Origin: Hansfordia pulvinata
Taxonomy: Eukaryota; Ascomycota; Sordariomycetes; Xylariales
NCBI GenBank assembly: GCA_006538405.1
Contig: BJKQ01000018.1
Location: 62,001 to 126,000, forward strand
DNA: 64,000 nucleotides
Direction of reading: 5' to 3'
Numbering within the stretch: the stretch's first letter is position 1; every line of letters starts with the position of its first letter. A model generated the notes under the pieces. The model saw only the letters and a program-made list of their open reading frames with translations. It did no database searches and was not told where the DNA came from. Shown here in pieces: positions 1 through 10,316 of this stretch. Both the position numbers and the translations under genes were made by a program.

Positions 1-990
1 GGTGGCTGTGGCGAGGACTGGTATCACCCGGGCTGTCTGGTCGGCCAAGGACCCAAGTGGTACGAGAAGATGGCCAAAGCCAAGGATGCTCCGCTTCAGC
101 CCATTTCTGAAGACGGACCTGAGCAGCAGCCCCTGAGCACCGAGGAGGCCTACAACGATGACAACGATGCCCCCCTACCTCAAGGCTTCCCGGACGAGGA
201 TGATTTCGACCACCTTATCTGCTGGAAATGCACCGACGCGTTCCCATGGATCAAGACATACGCCGGCGAGACCGGTTTTCTGAATCCCGTGTTCCACAAG
301 AAGAGTTCGCCTGCCGACTCTGAGCCAAAGAAGCGGAAGCTTGAAGAGGTTTCGGGCGAAGAGGAATCTTCGGAAAGTGCCAAGCGCATTAAGGCAGACC
401 CAGAGACTCCCGCCGCACAGCCCGCTGATGTCAAAGAGGCCCCAGAGGAAGACGGGGCTTCCATCAAGGACGAACAAGTCAAAACTGAGCCCGCAAAGGC
501 TGAGCTCGCGGAAGAAGGGTCGCACTGCAAATACCCCCGCAAACCTGCATCTCCTGGGGATCAGTACTCGCTCTTCACCAAGCCCGAATTTCGCGATCGT
601 CTCTGCCGCTGCGAAGACTGCTTCCCCAAGCTCAAAGTGCACCCTCAGCTTCTTGAGGAAGAGGATGCATATGAACCGCCGATTTCCGAATCGGGATCTG
701 AGGGCGGGTCTACCCACGGCAGTGGTTCCATCTACGACCGCGGCGAGTCTGCGCTCAAGAACGTGGACCGGGTCCGCGCCATCGAAGGTGTCATGGCCTA
801 CAACCATCTCAAGGACAAGCTGACGCCCTTCTTCAAGCAATTTGCGGAGAGCGGCCAGGCTATCAGCGCCGAAGACATCAAGACGTACTTTGCTAAGCTC
901 AGAGGCGACGACCAGGGCACCAGTGGCACCGACGACACGACAGCTACCAAGGAAGGGGACGGCCACCGCGAGGAGCAGTCGCGCTACTGA
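1..990 (+). CDS. UBR7/Mlo2-like PHD-finger protein, 3' part
   Basis: C-terminal part of a putative N-recognin/E3 ligase of the UBR7 (fission yeast Mlo2) family; the 5' part, with the UBR box, lies left of the window. Frame 1 is open from base 1 and ends at TGA 988-990 (329 residues visible). The first residues, GGCGEDWYHPGCLVG, are the second half of the atypical PHD finger (Cys-His-Cys zinc ligands). Residues about 73-90 (LICWKCTDAFPWIKTYAG) match the conserved block after the PHD finger in UBR7. A C-terminal block with CRCEDCF and an acidic EEEDAYEPP segment is also typical. Between them is an acidic, lysine-rich linker with a KKRK nuclear-localisation-like patch. The family is known to act in ubiquitylation and chromatin; the substrate in this fungus is unknown. 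Confidence 0.9.
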   Translation, partial: GGCGEDWYHPGCLVGQGPKWYEKMAKAKDAPLQPISEDGPEQQPLSTEEAYNDDNDAPLPQGFPDEDDFDHLICWKCTDAFPWIKTYAGETGFLNPVFHKKSSPADSEPKKRKLEEVSGEEESSESAKRIKADPETPAAQPADVKEAPEEDGASIKDEQVKTEPAKAELAEEGSHCKYPRKPASPGDQYSLFTKPEFRDRLCRCEDCFPKLKVHPQLLEEEDAYEPPISESGSEGGSTHGSGSIYDRGESALKNVDRVRAIEGVMAYNHLKDKLTPFFKQFAESGQAISAEDIKTYFAKLRGDDQGTSGTDDTTATKEGDGHREEQSRY

Positions 991-1554
991 GGTGGACTAC
1001 AACCAGTCGGTTTGTACAGTTGTATTTTATGTGACGGCAGTGTCGGGCCCAGACGGCCCAGGGGGAAAGTTCGGAGTTGAGGCGATATCCAGGATGTACG
1101 GTTCACGAGGCGATAGGCCATGTTTGTGGCGGCATGCAAGACTTTGTGTCGAAATGTTCACAAAAATGCGACAAAACCAATGTCCTTGAAACGGTTTCGC
1201 ATCTTTGCGCCCTTCATGACGACTCAAGAGTTTTGGAATTTTGCAACGCCCGACGAGGCTTCTTCTTATCCACGTATGGGCAGGATACCCCTTACTAAAG
1301 CTGACAAGGAACTTCAGCGCGGGATCCACGGGGGAATGAGGGGTGGCAACCCGTGCACACCACTTTACGAATTTGGGACAAGGATGATAATCATAAATGA
1401 AGCCATTTCCATCCAAGGAAGTCGACAGTCGACAAACCGCGCTGCAGCGTTCCCCAATGCGATCTCTCGGGTTACACTGCATTCCATCATGATGGAGGAC
1501 TTGGCAGGAGTTGGTGGCATCCCAGTGGGGATGCCGGGCGCAAAAGCAAAAAGC
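991..1554. other. Intergenic: 3' region of UBR7-like gene
   Basis: No convincing gene. Short open frames here have no recognisable domain and no neighbouring exons. A T-run on the minus strand just left of position 1555 fits RNA polymerase III termination of the tRNA. Confidence 0.6.
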
Positions 1555-1646
1555 TGGACGCTGTGGGAATTGAACCCACGACCTTTCACAGGCTCATCTT
1601 CTGTAGAAGATGCGAAGCGAAAATCATACCCCTAGACCAAGCGCCC
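1555..1646 (-). tRNA. tRNA-Ala (anticodon CGC) with intron
   Basis: On the minus strand the acceptor arms GGGCGCT and AGCGTCC pair over 7 bp with a G3-U70 wobble, the classic alanine identity element, followed by discriminator A73. The T arm is GTGGG-TTCAATT-CCCAC. The anticodon stem TTCGC/GTGAA encloses loop bases TT-CGC-A, then a 20-nt intron (1591-1610), then T38. The anticodon is at 1612-1614. The intron sits at the canonical 37/38 position. The D arm GTCT...GAT resembles that of fungal Pro/Gly tRNAs, but the anticodon and G3-U70 both say alanine. CCA is not encoded. A minus-strand TTTTT follows the 3' end. Confidence 0.88.
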
Positions 1647-2505
1647 GTTGCTATATGAAAAAGCAGTAATAAATCAGATTATGTCCACAATTGATTGTCA
1701 GCAAGCTGCAGCGAACCGCAGCCCCCTGGCGTAATCACACGATTGAATAGAATCCGACCTACTTCTCGGGCGGCGGCGCATAGACACATTGATTGTTAGC
1801 ACAACGGCGAGGATGCAAACAGCGACCTCGGGCCGAAAGATGCATAACAAGTAACATGTGAACAACTCTACTTGAAAAAATAATGTTCAGGGTACCTACC
1901 CGAGGCGAACGTATTATCACCAGTTGACGCGGTGTGTGTGGTATCGGATGAGCAGGCGGCCTCGGTAAGTGTTGGAAGACGAACAGCGCCGAGTCGTTTC
2001 AAGGCCCCAGCTCACGTCGGACTGGCCCGAAGTTTGAAAGGATACCTTGTAGTTGGGCTCGAGGGTACTCTGACAGGGCTGGTGGGCATGCCTCGGGTGA
2101 GGTAGATGGGTGGGCAATCACGCGAACAATATCTGCACAGCGAGTCCGCCTTGGACGCCGACCGAAAGGGACCAGGTCGCCGACGGTTCCAGCCAGCCCC
2201 GTCCCAAGATCAGCTCTATACTGATTTGTCTACGAGATCCTCACCAGAAGTAAAGTATAGCAGTCCCTCATGGGCTCAATGCCCGGTGAGCACCCCACCA
2301 CGCAGCTGGTTAGTCACGCGAATTGAGAGCCATGAGGCCGGGGAAAAGCAGACGCTCACGACCATCACGGACGCAACCCGGCTCCAGTCACAAGCCTCCC
2401 TTGCCGTTCTTGGATATCTTCGTCATCATGTAAACATTGATTCATCCTACAAGGGGCACGCGCTCGTGGGATCCTATATACAGCCCGCAACCATGCCACC
2501 CACCC
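1647..2505. other. Intergenic, tRNA 5' flank and dehydrogenase 3' flank
   Basis: AT-richer than the surrounding genes; no supported coding region. The right part is the 3' flank of the dehydrogenase that ends at 2506. Confidence 0.5.
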
Positions 2506-3912
2506 TCACGCCCCCCACGCGCGCACCACAGCCGCCCGGGGCGCGCCTCCCTGCCCATCGGGCCGCAGCAAGGCGGCGTTGATCAGGTTGAGAGCCGCGG
2601 CGCCGAGCGGCAGGGGCATGCGGCGGGCCTGCGCCTCGGCGGCGGCGTCGGCCAGGTCGCGCGCCAGCGACCGCAGGTCCTCTTCTTCCCTCTCTTCCCC
2701 TCTCCCTTTCGGCGTCGGCTCGCCCCGCAGGACCGCGAGGATGGCGGGCCCGGCGCTCTGCAGCATGGCGCTGCCGCCGGCGGCGTTGAGGCACAGGTCG
2801 AGCACCTGGTCGAGGTCGAGGCCGCAGGCGCGCGCGAACGCCAGGGCCTCGGCGGCGGCGCACAGGTGCACGCCCTTGAGCAGGGCGACGACGAGGCGCA
2901 GCCTGCGCGCGCGCTCGTCTCCCTGCACCTCGACCTCGGCCTCCTCCGGCATGCCCTCGCGGTACAGGTCGACCATGACGCTGTCGTCGCGGGGGCCCAG
3001 ACCCCTGGCCAGGCCGCCGAGGAACGCCTGCTCGGCGGCGGCGGCCATGGGCACGGGGAAGCGGTGGCGGCGGGCCTCGGCGGTGATGATGCCGACGTCC
3101 TTGAGGATGATGGTCAGCGCGCTGGCCAGCGGGGCGTGGTCGGCGGCCAGCAGGCGCGGCAGCCGGTCGCCTAGCATCCACGAGCTGCCCTCGGAGGCCT
3201 GGATCTCGGCCGCCGCCGCCGCCGCCCTGCCCGCGTCGTCGCCCCCCGTGCGCGGCAGGCCGACGCCGATGCGCGACGCCAGGCCCAGCGTCTCGCTCGC
3301 GGCCAGGATCTGCACGGCCGCCAGGACCTGGTGCACCATCTTGGCGTTGCTGCCGGCGCCGACGCCCCCGGGCCGCACGACGTACAGCTTGGCCGGGTCG
3401 GAGAGCTCGCGCAGCAGCGGGCCCGCGGCGTCGAGCACGGCGGCCCCGCTGTCCCCGTCGTCCCCGCCCGCCGACGCCATGATGGACAGGGTGCCGGCGG
3501 CGGCGCGGCGCGTCCCGCCGGACACGGGGCAGTCGACGAGGCGGACGTCCGGGCGGGCCCGGGCCAGCTGGGCCGCGAGGTCCTGGACGTAGGCGGCGGG
3601 CACGGTGGAGCAGAGGAGCAGGACGGCGCCCTGGGCGAGGGTGGGCACCGCGGGCTCGGCGCCGCCCAGGAGCACGTCGTGGGCCTGCGCGGCGTTGGCG
3701 ACCATGATGACGCAGGCGGGGGCGCCGCGCGCGGCGGCGGCCGGCGAGGCGGCGGCCTCGGCGCGGCCGGGGACGGCGGCGCGGAACCGGTCGAGCGTGG
3801 GCGGCCAGACGTCGAAGCCGGAGACGCGGTAGCCGGCCGAGGCCAGGTGGGTGGCCATGCCGAAGCCCATGGCGCCGAGGCCGAGGAAGGCGACGTGCTT
3901 ATCGTCGGCCAT
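2506..3912 (-). CDS. 6PGDH/HIBADH-family dehydrogenase, L-threonate dehydrogenase-like
   Basis: NAD(P)-dependent beta-hydroxyacid dehydrogenase of 468 residues in one exon. Residues 1-165 form a Rossmann NAD_binding_2 domain starting with a nearly canonical GLGAMGFGMA nucleotide motif. Residues about 180-310 are an all-helical NAD_binding_11 domain with GSNAKMVHQ carrying the family's catalytic lysine. Residues about 330-460 look like a second helical domain (LLKGVHLCAAAEALAFA), so the protein is longer than a standard 290-300 residue HIBADH. Among relatives, LtnD/YgbJ oxidises L-threonate, and plants carry such domains fused to DUF1537 and a class II aldolase. It is transcribed divergently from the aldolase at 5157, which supports a shared acid-sugar role (inference). 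It could instead act on another 3-hydroxyacid. ATG at 3910-3912 (minus). Confidence 0.85.
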   Translation of the reverse strand: MADDKHVAFLGLGAMGFGMATHLASAGYRVSGFDVWPPTLDRFRAAVPGRAEAAASPAAAARGAPACVIMVANAAQAHDVLLGGAEPAVPTLAQGAVLLLCSTVPAAYVQDLAAQLARARPDVRLVDCPVSGGTRRAAAGTLSIMASAGGDDGDSGAAVLDAAGPLLRELSDPAKLYVVRPGGVGAGSNAKMVHQVLAAVQILAASETLGLASRIGVGLPRTGGDDAGRAAAAAAEIQASEGSSWMLGDRLPRLLAADHAPLASALTIILKDVGIITAEARRHRFPVPMAAAAEQAFLGGLARGLGPRDDSVMVDLYREGMPEEAEVEVQGDERARRLRLVVALLKGVHLCAAAEALAFARACGLDLDQVLDLCLNAAGGSAMLQSAGPAILAVLRGEPTPKGRGEEREEEDLRSLARDLADAAAEAQARRMPLPLGAAALNLINAALLRPDGQGGAPRAAVVRAWGA

Positions 3913-4459
3913 GGTGTCTGTCTCTTTCTTTCCTATCTCGGTGGTTCTGGTGGGCAGAGCAGCCTGCGATTCTGCAAGGATTGGGGAGGAGCCGTCGTCG
4001 TGCTGTGAGACTGAGGCTATAGACAGAGGGGACCGTTCTGGGGGTGGCCCTCGGCGAAAGCGCCGCGTGTGCCGAGTGGGCGAGGGCGTCTTTTTAATCG
4101 CTGCGCCGCCGCGCCGCCGCGCGATGCCGGGGCCTGCACGGCGGCTGGGATCGTCGGGGCGACCCCTCGGCTACCCCACAGTCTGGAGCTGGCCCGGGGG
4201 CAGAAATGCCGAATTCCCGCTGTTCGAGGAGATTCTGCGCGTGGGACTGGGCTTGTTCCCCGCAGTCAAGTCCGGCCTTGTGTCATACAACCCTCAGTTG
4301 GGGTACAGGCGCTATAGCACACACCGGACAGGGACTACTCGTACAAGCGAGTGAGTATATGAAGACCTGAACTGGAAAATGCCTGCTTTGGAAGGCACGT
4401 ACTTCATCACGCAAGGCTGGGACTTGGCTCTATGCGGAGTAGACGGTTGCCAACTCGAA

Positions 4460-4535
4460 ACATGTCGCTGGGACAGACACATGTCGCTGGGACAGACACA
4501 TGTCGCTGGGACAGACACATGTCGCTGGGACAGAC
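4460..4535. repeat. 4 x 19-bp perfect tandem repeat in divergent promoter
   Basis: Four exact head-to-tail copies of acatgtcgctgggacagac, followed by a partial atgt. Each unit contains ACATGT (palindromic) and the short inverted repeat TGTC-gctgg-GACA. It lies about 550 bp upstream of the dehydrogenase start and about 620 bp upstream of the aldolase start. The arrangement could be a clustered transcription-factor site or a neutral minisatellite. Confidence 0.9.
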
Positions 4536-4861
4536 ATGTGAGTAGAGTCCTCTCCAAGGAACGCCTCGACTCCGGCGGAATCGCCGCCCCTCCTCCAGAC
4601 CCGACCCGATCCCCACGTTCACTACCTAAGTTAAGTACTCACTCGTGGCTGGCCCACCGTCAGTAGGGCCCGGGCGGGGATGTGGGGACCGGAGAGGCCC
4701 CGCGCACTTCTCTCCGAATGGCTGGCGGCGCGGTGCCGAGGGAGGGGTGACGATAGAGGGCGCGTATCGGGGATTCCAGGGCGACGAGGTGCATTTCCCG
4801 GTCGCGGGGCGGGCGGTGGTCGGGTATGACATGCGGGCGACGGCTTGCCATGAGAGGAGGA

Positions 4862-4882
4862 GGGGGGGGGGGGGGGGGGGGG
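4862..4882. repeat. Poly-G tract (21 G)
   Basis: Uninterrupted run of 21 G in the divergent promoter region. Its exact length is uncertain in any assembly. Confidence 0.9.
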
Positions 4883-5070
4883 ATATGAATGACAAAACCA
4901 TGGATGCTCCTCGCTGGTCGATTTACATCAGGGCCGACTACCGTACCTAACTGTCACGACACCTTTTACCACCACTCACTTACATCCTCACTCCGCATCT
5001 ACTACACTCGCCGTCTCGTGAATCGTAGTCTTACCCTCACGGCTACCTACTACTCACCTTCCCACCCCTT

Positions 5071-5096
5071 TACACACACACACACACACACACACA
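5071..5096. repeat. (AC)n microsatellite upstream of aldolase
   Basis: About 12 AC units in the presumed 5' leader of the aldolase, within a pyrimidine-rich stretch typical of fungal core promoters. Confidence 0.85.
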
Positions 5097-5156
5097 GCGC
5101 CCCAGCGCATCCAGCACAGCAACCATGCCTCGCCCCCGCTGGCCCAGAACCGCTCC

Positions 5157-6004
5157 ATGGCGATCCTCAACGCCGCCCGCGACGGCGGCTACGCCGTGCC
5201 CGCCATGTGCTGCTACAACATGGAGGCCATCGTCGCGACCGTCCGCGCCGCCGAGGCCGCCCGCAGCCCCGCCATGGTCCTCCTGTTCCCCTGGGCCGTC
5301 GAGTACGCCGGCACCTCCCTCGTCCGCCTCGCCGCCGACGCCGCCCACGGCGCCCGCGTCCCCGTCAGCGTCCACCTCGACCACGCCCAGTCCCCCGACC
5401 TCGTCCGCCGCGCCGCCGACATCGACGACGGCTTCGACAGCATCATGTGCGACATGAGCCACTACGAGCGCGCCGAGAACCTCGCCCTGACCCGCGACCT
5501 CGTCGCCTACTGCCACGCCCGCGGCATCGCCGCCGAGGCCGAGCCCGGACGCATCGAGGGCGGCGAGGACGGCGTCGCCGAGACCGCCGACCTAGCCGGC
5601 GTCCTCACCACCCCCGACGAGGCCGCGAGTTCGTCGCCACCGGCATCGAGATGCTCGCCCCCGCCTTCGGCAACGTCCACGGCGAGTACGGCCCCCGCGG
5701 CATCGTCCTCGAGTACGACCGCCTCGACTCCATCAACGCCGCCGTCGGCGACCAGGTCCGCCTCGTCCTCCACGGCGCCGACCCCTTCCCCGAGGACATC
5801 TTCCGCCGCTGCATCCAGGGCGGCGTCTCCAAGGTCAACATCAACAAGGGCATGAACAAGCACTACCTCGCCGCCCACGCCGAGATGGCCGGCAAGCCCT
5901 TGACTGCCATCGCCGAGGCCGCCACCAACCGTATGCAGGCCGCCATCGAGGATTACATGCGCCAGCTGGGCAGTGCTGGCAAGGCCGAGCTGAAGGATGC
6001 GTAG
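5157..6004 (+). CDS. Class II (FBA/tagatose-type) aldolase, frameshifted in this sequence
   Basis: Zinc-dependent ketose-phosphate aldolase. Family motifs in order: HLDHAQS (Zn ligand and catalytic Asp), SIMCDMSHY, AEPGRIEGGEDGV, FGNVHGEY (Zn His), LVLHGADPFPED (third Zn His) and GGVSKVNINKGM. The frame changes at about 5624-5627: the first part reads from 5157 up to PDEA, and the second resumes with EFVATGIEM one frame back and runs to TAG 6002-6004. One missing G restores continuity. The conserved frame also reads upstream of 5157 (ASPPLAQNRS), and ATG 5125 would join it if one more G were present near 5127, so the true start is probably 5125 (about 293 residues). The GAD after the third Zn His differs from the usual GGS/T. 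It may cleave a C4-acid- or tetrulose-derived phosphate; the substrate is not provable. AATAAA at 6031. Confidence 0.82.
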
Positions 6005-6337
6005 TTACATGGTACAATAATGATAGTAATAATAAAAACATCTGTATAATCTGCCACTATAATCCATTGTTGTTCCGTTGCTGTTGAGTGTATTCAATTG
6101 ACTCCTGTCAACCCAATGCCACAAGCTAGTAGTTCACGTGTATATATATATATATATGTATATGTAGACGTGACAATTTCACGAATCGTCAAACGGAGAA
6201 CGCCCGCCAAGTTGGGCAGAAAAAGAACTTGCAACATTAAGATCACCTATGAACGCTAGACCAGTCCGCACCTGTGGTGCTTTTATCCTTCCCAAACCCA
6301 TGACCAAATCTCTCAACATTTCAATCATACCAATACA
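6005..6337. other. Convergent 3' intergenic region
   Basis: Lies between the ends of the aldolase and the kinase. Contains AATAAA at 6031 (plus strand) and a (TA)n tract around 6140-6160. No gene seen. Confidence 0.6.
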
Positions 6338-8105
6338 TCAAGCCAATCCGTTCCTCAGACCCTTGATGACAACCATGGCGCCCCACGCACCCGGGTCCGG
6401 GGGCTGGTCCTGTCCTTGCGAGCCTGTGCCGACATATGTCGCGCGACCCAGCTTGGCCTTGAGGTCCTTGGTCCCCTCGGCACCCTCCTCGGCCGCCTTG
6501 ACACCCGCGTCAAAGTCGCCTGCCGCAATCTTTTCGGCAAACGGGATAAGGGTGTCCATGACTGTGCGGTCGCCGACCTTGGCAGGCGTGTACCGGCGGA
6601 GGTGCGACAGGGCCTCCTTGAGCGCAAACCCCCACAGCTTAGGAATTCCGTCCGTCTTAGCAATGGAGATATTCTCCTCGAGAGCGGTGCGCAGGGCGAC
6701 AAAGAAGATACCCAGGATACCACCTAGGGTTCCACCCATCTTGCCCTCAACAATGTCCTCCAGCTCCTGCAGAACAGCCATGATGGAGCCCTTCGCCGTC
6801 ACGCCCGCGTTGACGACGGTCAGGAGCTCCGTAGCACCGGTCTTGAGCGTCTCGCCGCAGTCGCCGTCGCCCATGACCGTGTCCCACCTCGTCAGGTCCG
6901 GCTCGGCGGCAATCAGGTCGTCGCAGGCGGTTCGGAGCATCTTCTCGAGAACGGCAGGGTCAATCTTGAGGTCCTTGGCGTCCTCAATGGGCTTGTGGAC
7001 ATCCTTGGGCGGCTGGACAAACTGCTCGGATCGGGGGCGGCGGACGTTCTGCTGGCCCGTCATGGACTCCCACTGGGTGTTGGTGCGGGCATCGAAGAAG
7101 CCCTTGATATCTTCGGCCGAGTAGGAGCAGTTGGCAGTGGCCTGGGTGATGTTGGCGACAGTGATGGAGAAGGCAGGGGCGTTGAGCGAGGTCTCAATGA
7201 AGCCGTGCAGGACGCGGACGGGCCGGATGTTCCACTTGGTGTCGAGCTGAACCAGCAGCTCGTCGAGCAACGCGCCCATCTCAAGCCACGAGATGCCACC
7301 GAAGTTGCTGAGCATGAGGACGGACTCGTCGCCAGGATTGAACTTGACGTAGCTGCGCTGGGGATCGTCCTGTGCCAAGCAGTAGGTCAGGAGCTGGTTG
7401 ACGAGCTCCTCGGGGGTGGGAGGGGGTTGAGCTTCTGGTAGCCGGGCTCGTTGTGGGGACCGGTGCCAACCTCGACCTCGTTGGGGTCCAGCTGGGCGTG
7501 GGTGGCACGGCCGGGCACGTGGCAGTGGTCGAGAGTTGCGCAGATGGAGACCATCTGCTGGGAAAAGGCCACGCCGAGGTCGTAGAGCTGGTCCAGAGAG
7601 CCGCCGGCGGCCGAGGCGGCGCCCATGACCTTGAGGACGCCAAAGGAGCCGGCAAGGCCTCGGCGGCCGACTAGGCTACCCTTTCTGCCGACGGAAACGT
7701 CATCGCCGCAGAGGATGAAGCGGCACTTCTGTCCGCGCAGGTTGGCCTTCTCGGCGGCCAGACCGAAGTGGAGGCAGTCACCGGTGTAGTTGGGGACGAC
7801 GAGGATGGTGCCAGCGTCGGACTTGGCGTGCTCGATACCGGCGAGAATCTGCTTGGTGCTGGGGAGGCGAAGATGTCGCCGGCAACAGAGGCGGCCAGCA
7901 GGTTCTCGCCTACATAGCCGGACCAGGCAGGCTCGTGGCCCGAGCCGCCACCGCTGATGATGGCGACCTTGGACTTGTCGAACTGGGTGTTGAAGACGAC
8001 GCGGTTGGTCTCGTCGAAGCCGAGCGAGGGGTTGTAGGAGACGAGGCCGCGGATGCACTTGTTGACGAGGCCGTCAGGCGACTGGAACAGGTGCCTGCTC
8101 GACAT
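6338..8105 (-). CDS. DAK-family kinase (dihydroxyacetone/erythrulose kinase), two frameshifts
   Basis: ATP-dependent ketose kinase with DhaK and DhaL domains, about 589 residues if both breaks are repaired, the normal fungal length. DhaK: MSSRHLFQSP start at 8105, GGGSGHEPAWSGYVG (substrate pocket), and GPHNEPG with the His that covalently binds the ketone. DhaL: GDGDCGETL and KMGGTLGGILGIFF nucleotide loops and KVGDRTVMDTL. The frame breaks at 7861-7864 (between IFASP and STKQILAG) and at 7412-7420 (between LNPLP and PEELVNQ); in each, one extra C on the coding strand restores the frame. In fungi this family usually phosphorylates dihydroxyacetone. In mycobacteria, DAK homologues beside TIM- and RpiB-like genes act on L- or D-erythrulose. 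The neighbours here favour the second role (inference). Convergent with the aldolase and divergent from the RpiB gene. Confidence 0.88.
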
Positions 8106-10316
8106 GGTGGGGAGCTTTGGCGCTTGGTTTGAAACTCTTATCTGGGTGTGGTGCGTTGGTCCTACACGTTGTGGGAGACGGTGTAGGGGGGGCTCGAGTA
8201 TAGCTGTTGGAGGATGAGGGGAGGAAATAGAAAGGAGATGAGGGGGAGTCGAGGGGAGGGGAGAAGATAAAAGCGTCGCGATGACTTCAGCGCGCCGCCT
8301 TTTCAGTGGCAGGGCCGCGGGCGGCAACCGGAAGGAGCTTTCAGGTTAGCGAGGGAAGCTGCCACCCACTTACGCCATCTGCACCTCGCGCGCCAGCCTT
8401 CTGGGACGGTCCTGTACCGGGTCTGGATGCACGGATTGGAACTGTTTGACTGACTGACGTGTGCAACGGTAACGGCGACGATCAGAGGGGCCAAGATAAC
8501 GGACGGATAGGGATGGATGAGGCATGCCCGGGCGCGCCTGGGCCTGCCTGGGTCCGGCGCGGGTGGCCCGAAGCAGGCACATGCAAGTGACATCAGACCC
8601 TGACAACGCCGCGCAAGGAATTATGGATATAATTCCGGGGACGGGACACCTCGAGGCATGCCGGATGGTAGTGGCGATGGGGCCAGCTAATCGTACGTAC
8701 AGATTTAGCGGGCGCGGAGGGGTCATGCTCGCCTGCAGAGATACGAGTAGAGCTGCTTTACGGAGTGTGACAGTTTCATACGGGATGGCGTTTCCTTGAC
8801 TGCACGGAAGACTTGGAAACACCGCTGGCTCCATTCGCGCTGGCATCAAATTCAATACCGGTGCCATTGATACTCGTAGCTGGGCTCATGGGCTATCTAC
8901 AGCAAACACCCCGCGATTCCGACCACGGAGTCGACGTTTGCAGAATAGTAGACTGGCGACGGCGGGTCTGCGCGTTACCGAGCTAGGCAAGTTCCAGCCC
9001 ATTTTACAGAACACCGCCTGGGAACGAAGCACCTTACCTTACGTTGTGCCCCACCCAGAGGCTGACAAGCTCGTCCCTCTCGGCCAATCCACCGAGCCAC
9101 GGTCGTGTAAGTACTCGTAGGCACGGTGAGCGTGTCGGTTGACCCTATTGAGAGATTGCGGGCGCCCGCCCAAGTTGCCACACGGCTGCTTGTGCTCCTC
9201 CGTAATGGTGGGGGAAGGGAGAGCCTGGCCCCACACTGACGGTGTGCCCGCAGTCAGAGAAATAGAGGGTCAACAGGCGGGTGCAACGGCTGAGGCGGGA
9301 ACCTGGCACGCCTCGTTCCGTTGTTTGAGCATTCGCCCGGGTCTCGTCGATTTCGGCGCTTGGCCGAGCGGCGTCCAGCCGAGATCGCGACCAGCAAGGA
9401 CGCTGGGGGAGATGGGCACCGTCACGGGCTCGGCACTCGGCGACGTCGTTCTATCAACCAGACGGACACCATCCAGACAATGCATTCATGCCGACCCTGC
9501 ACTTTGCGAGAAGCGCTTCTTATGGTCTGGCCCCGGCTACTCTCATGCTGTCTGGAAACGGCCACACCCTCAAGGTGGACTGAGTCGAGTGAAGGCAGTT
9601 GAGGGTTTCGCCTGCCCCACCCCGGCTTACTGCATTCGGGCTTCCGGCGCAAAGAGCCAAGAGAGCATTGTTACGGTATGGCCTCGACAGAGGGCTCACA
9701 CGTCACAATTGACGTACGTGTGCGTGCTGGCATACACGGACAAGACGGGCTTCGATGCACCGTGATGTGATGCCTCTGATCCCGAGTTGTAACAGACAAT
9801 CATCCCGCCGCTTGCACAGCGACTTGTAGCTGTCGACAAATGCCCTGACATTTCATTCAATGTTCTGACTGCCCAAGGTTAGCAAACGAGCAAGCCCTCG
9901 AGACGACCAAGGGCGCGCGTGTCGAGGCGCCCCGGCTGGACCGGACTGCGCGGGCGGGCTAGGACGGACTGGCTCCGTCTCGACAGCACGGGCACGCAGA
10001 GTGCTGGTGGCGGTTTGGTATGTACATCCGATGTAGGGAACCAACCCGACGGCAGGATGGTCACAGATACGTCCCATTACGACAGCTTCCGTATCCGCAA
10101 TCGTGGACGAGACGCGGGAGGGGCACCGTGACGTGCCAGCTGTGAGGTTCCCAACCCTTCCATTCTGCATTCTGCCCCTCCATCCCCAGCGAAGCAGATA
10201 CAAGTCGGCTTCTATCCCTCTCTTCCTCTACCATCCACCTTCCTCAGCTCCCCTCCGCTCGACAACACCTCCCTCCCTACATCTCAACCACTCGCCACCC
10301 CCCTCCATCTAGCAAA
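8106..10316. promoter_or_regulatory. Divergent region between kinase and RpiB-type isomerase
   Basis: 2.2 kb without supported coding sequence. The right end (about 10190-10316) is C/T-rich and ends with caaaATG, like a fungal core promoter and leader. TACTCGTA-type 8-mers lie at 8742, 8871 and 9112. Open frames here lack domains and splice partners. Confidence 0.4.

Larger units (their letters stand above)
3913..5156. promoter_or_regulatory. Divergent intergenic region between dehydrogenase and aldolase
   Basis: About 1.2 kb separates the two divergent start codons. It holds a perfect 4 x 19 bp tandem repeat (4460-4535), a 21-base G run (4862-4882) and an (AC)n tract (about 5071-5096) shortly before the aldolase start. 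A single TACTCGTA copy lies at 4336. I see no coding sequence. A shared bidirectional promoter is likely from the geometry alone. Confidence 0.5.

Noticed and set aside
4460..4535. CRISPR-like array
   Set aside because: Units are directly adjacent with no spacers and the genome is fungal; it is a tandem repeat.
5600..5640. Short intron explaining the aldolase frame change
   Set aside because: No GT..AG pair lies between the conserved halves. The protein aligns with no residues to remove, and one extra G repairs it.
7400..7870. Kinase as two or three separate genes or a programmed frameshift
   Set aside because: All DhaK and DhaL motifs occur once, in order, and both breaks fall in C runs (coding strand) repaired by one base; no slippery-site plus structure is evident.
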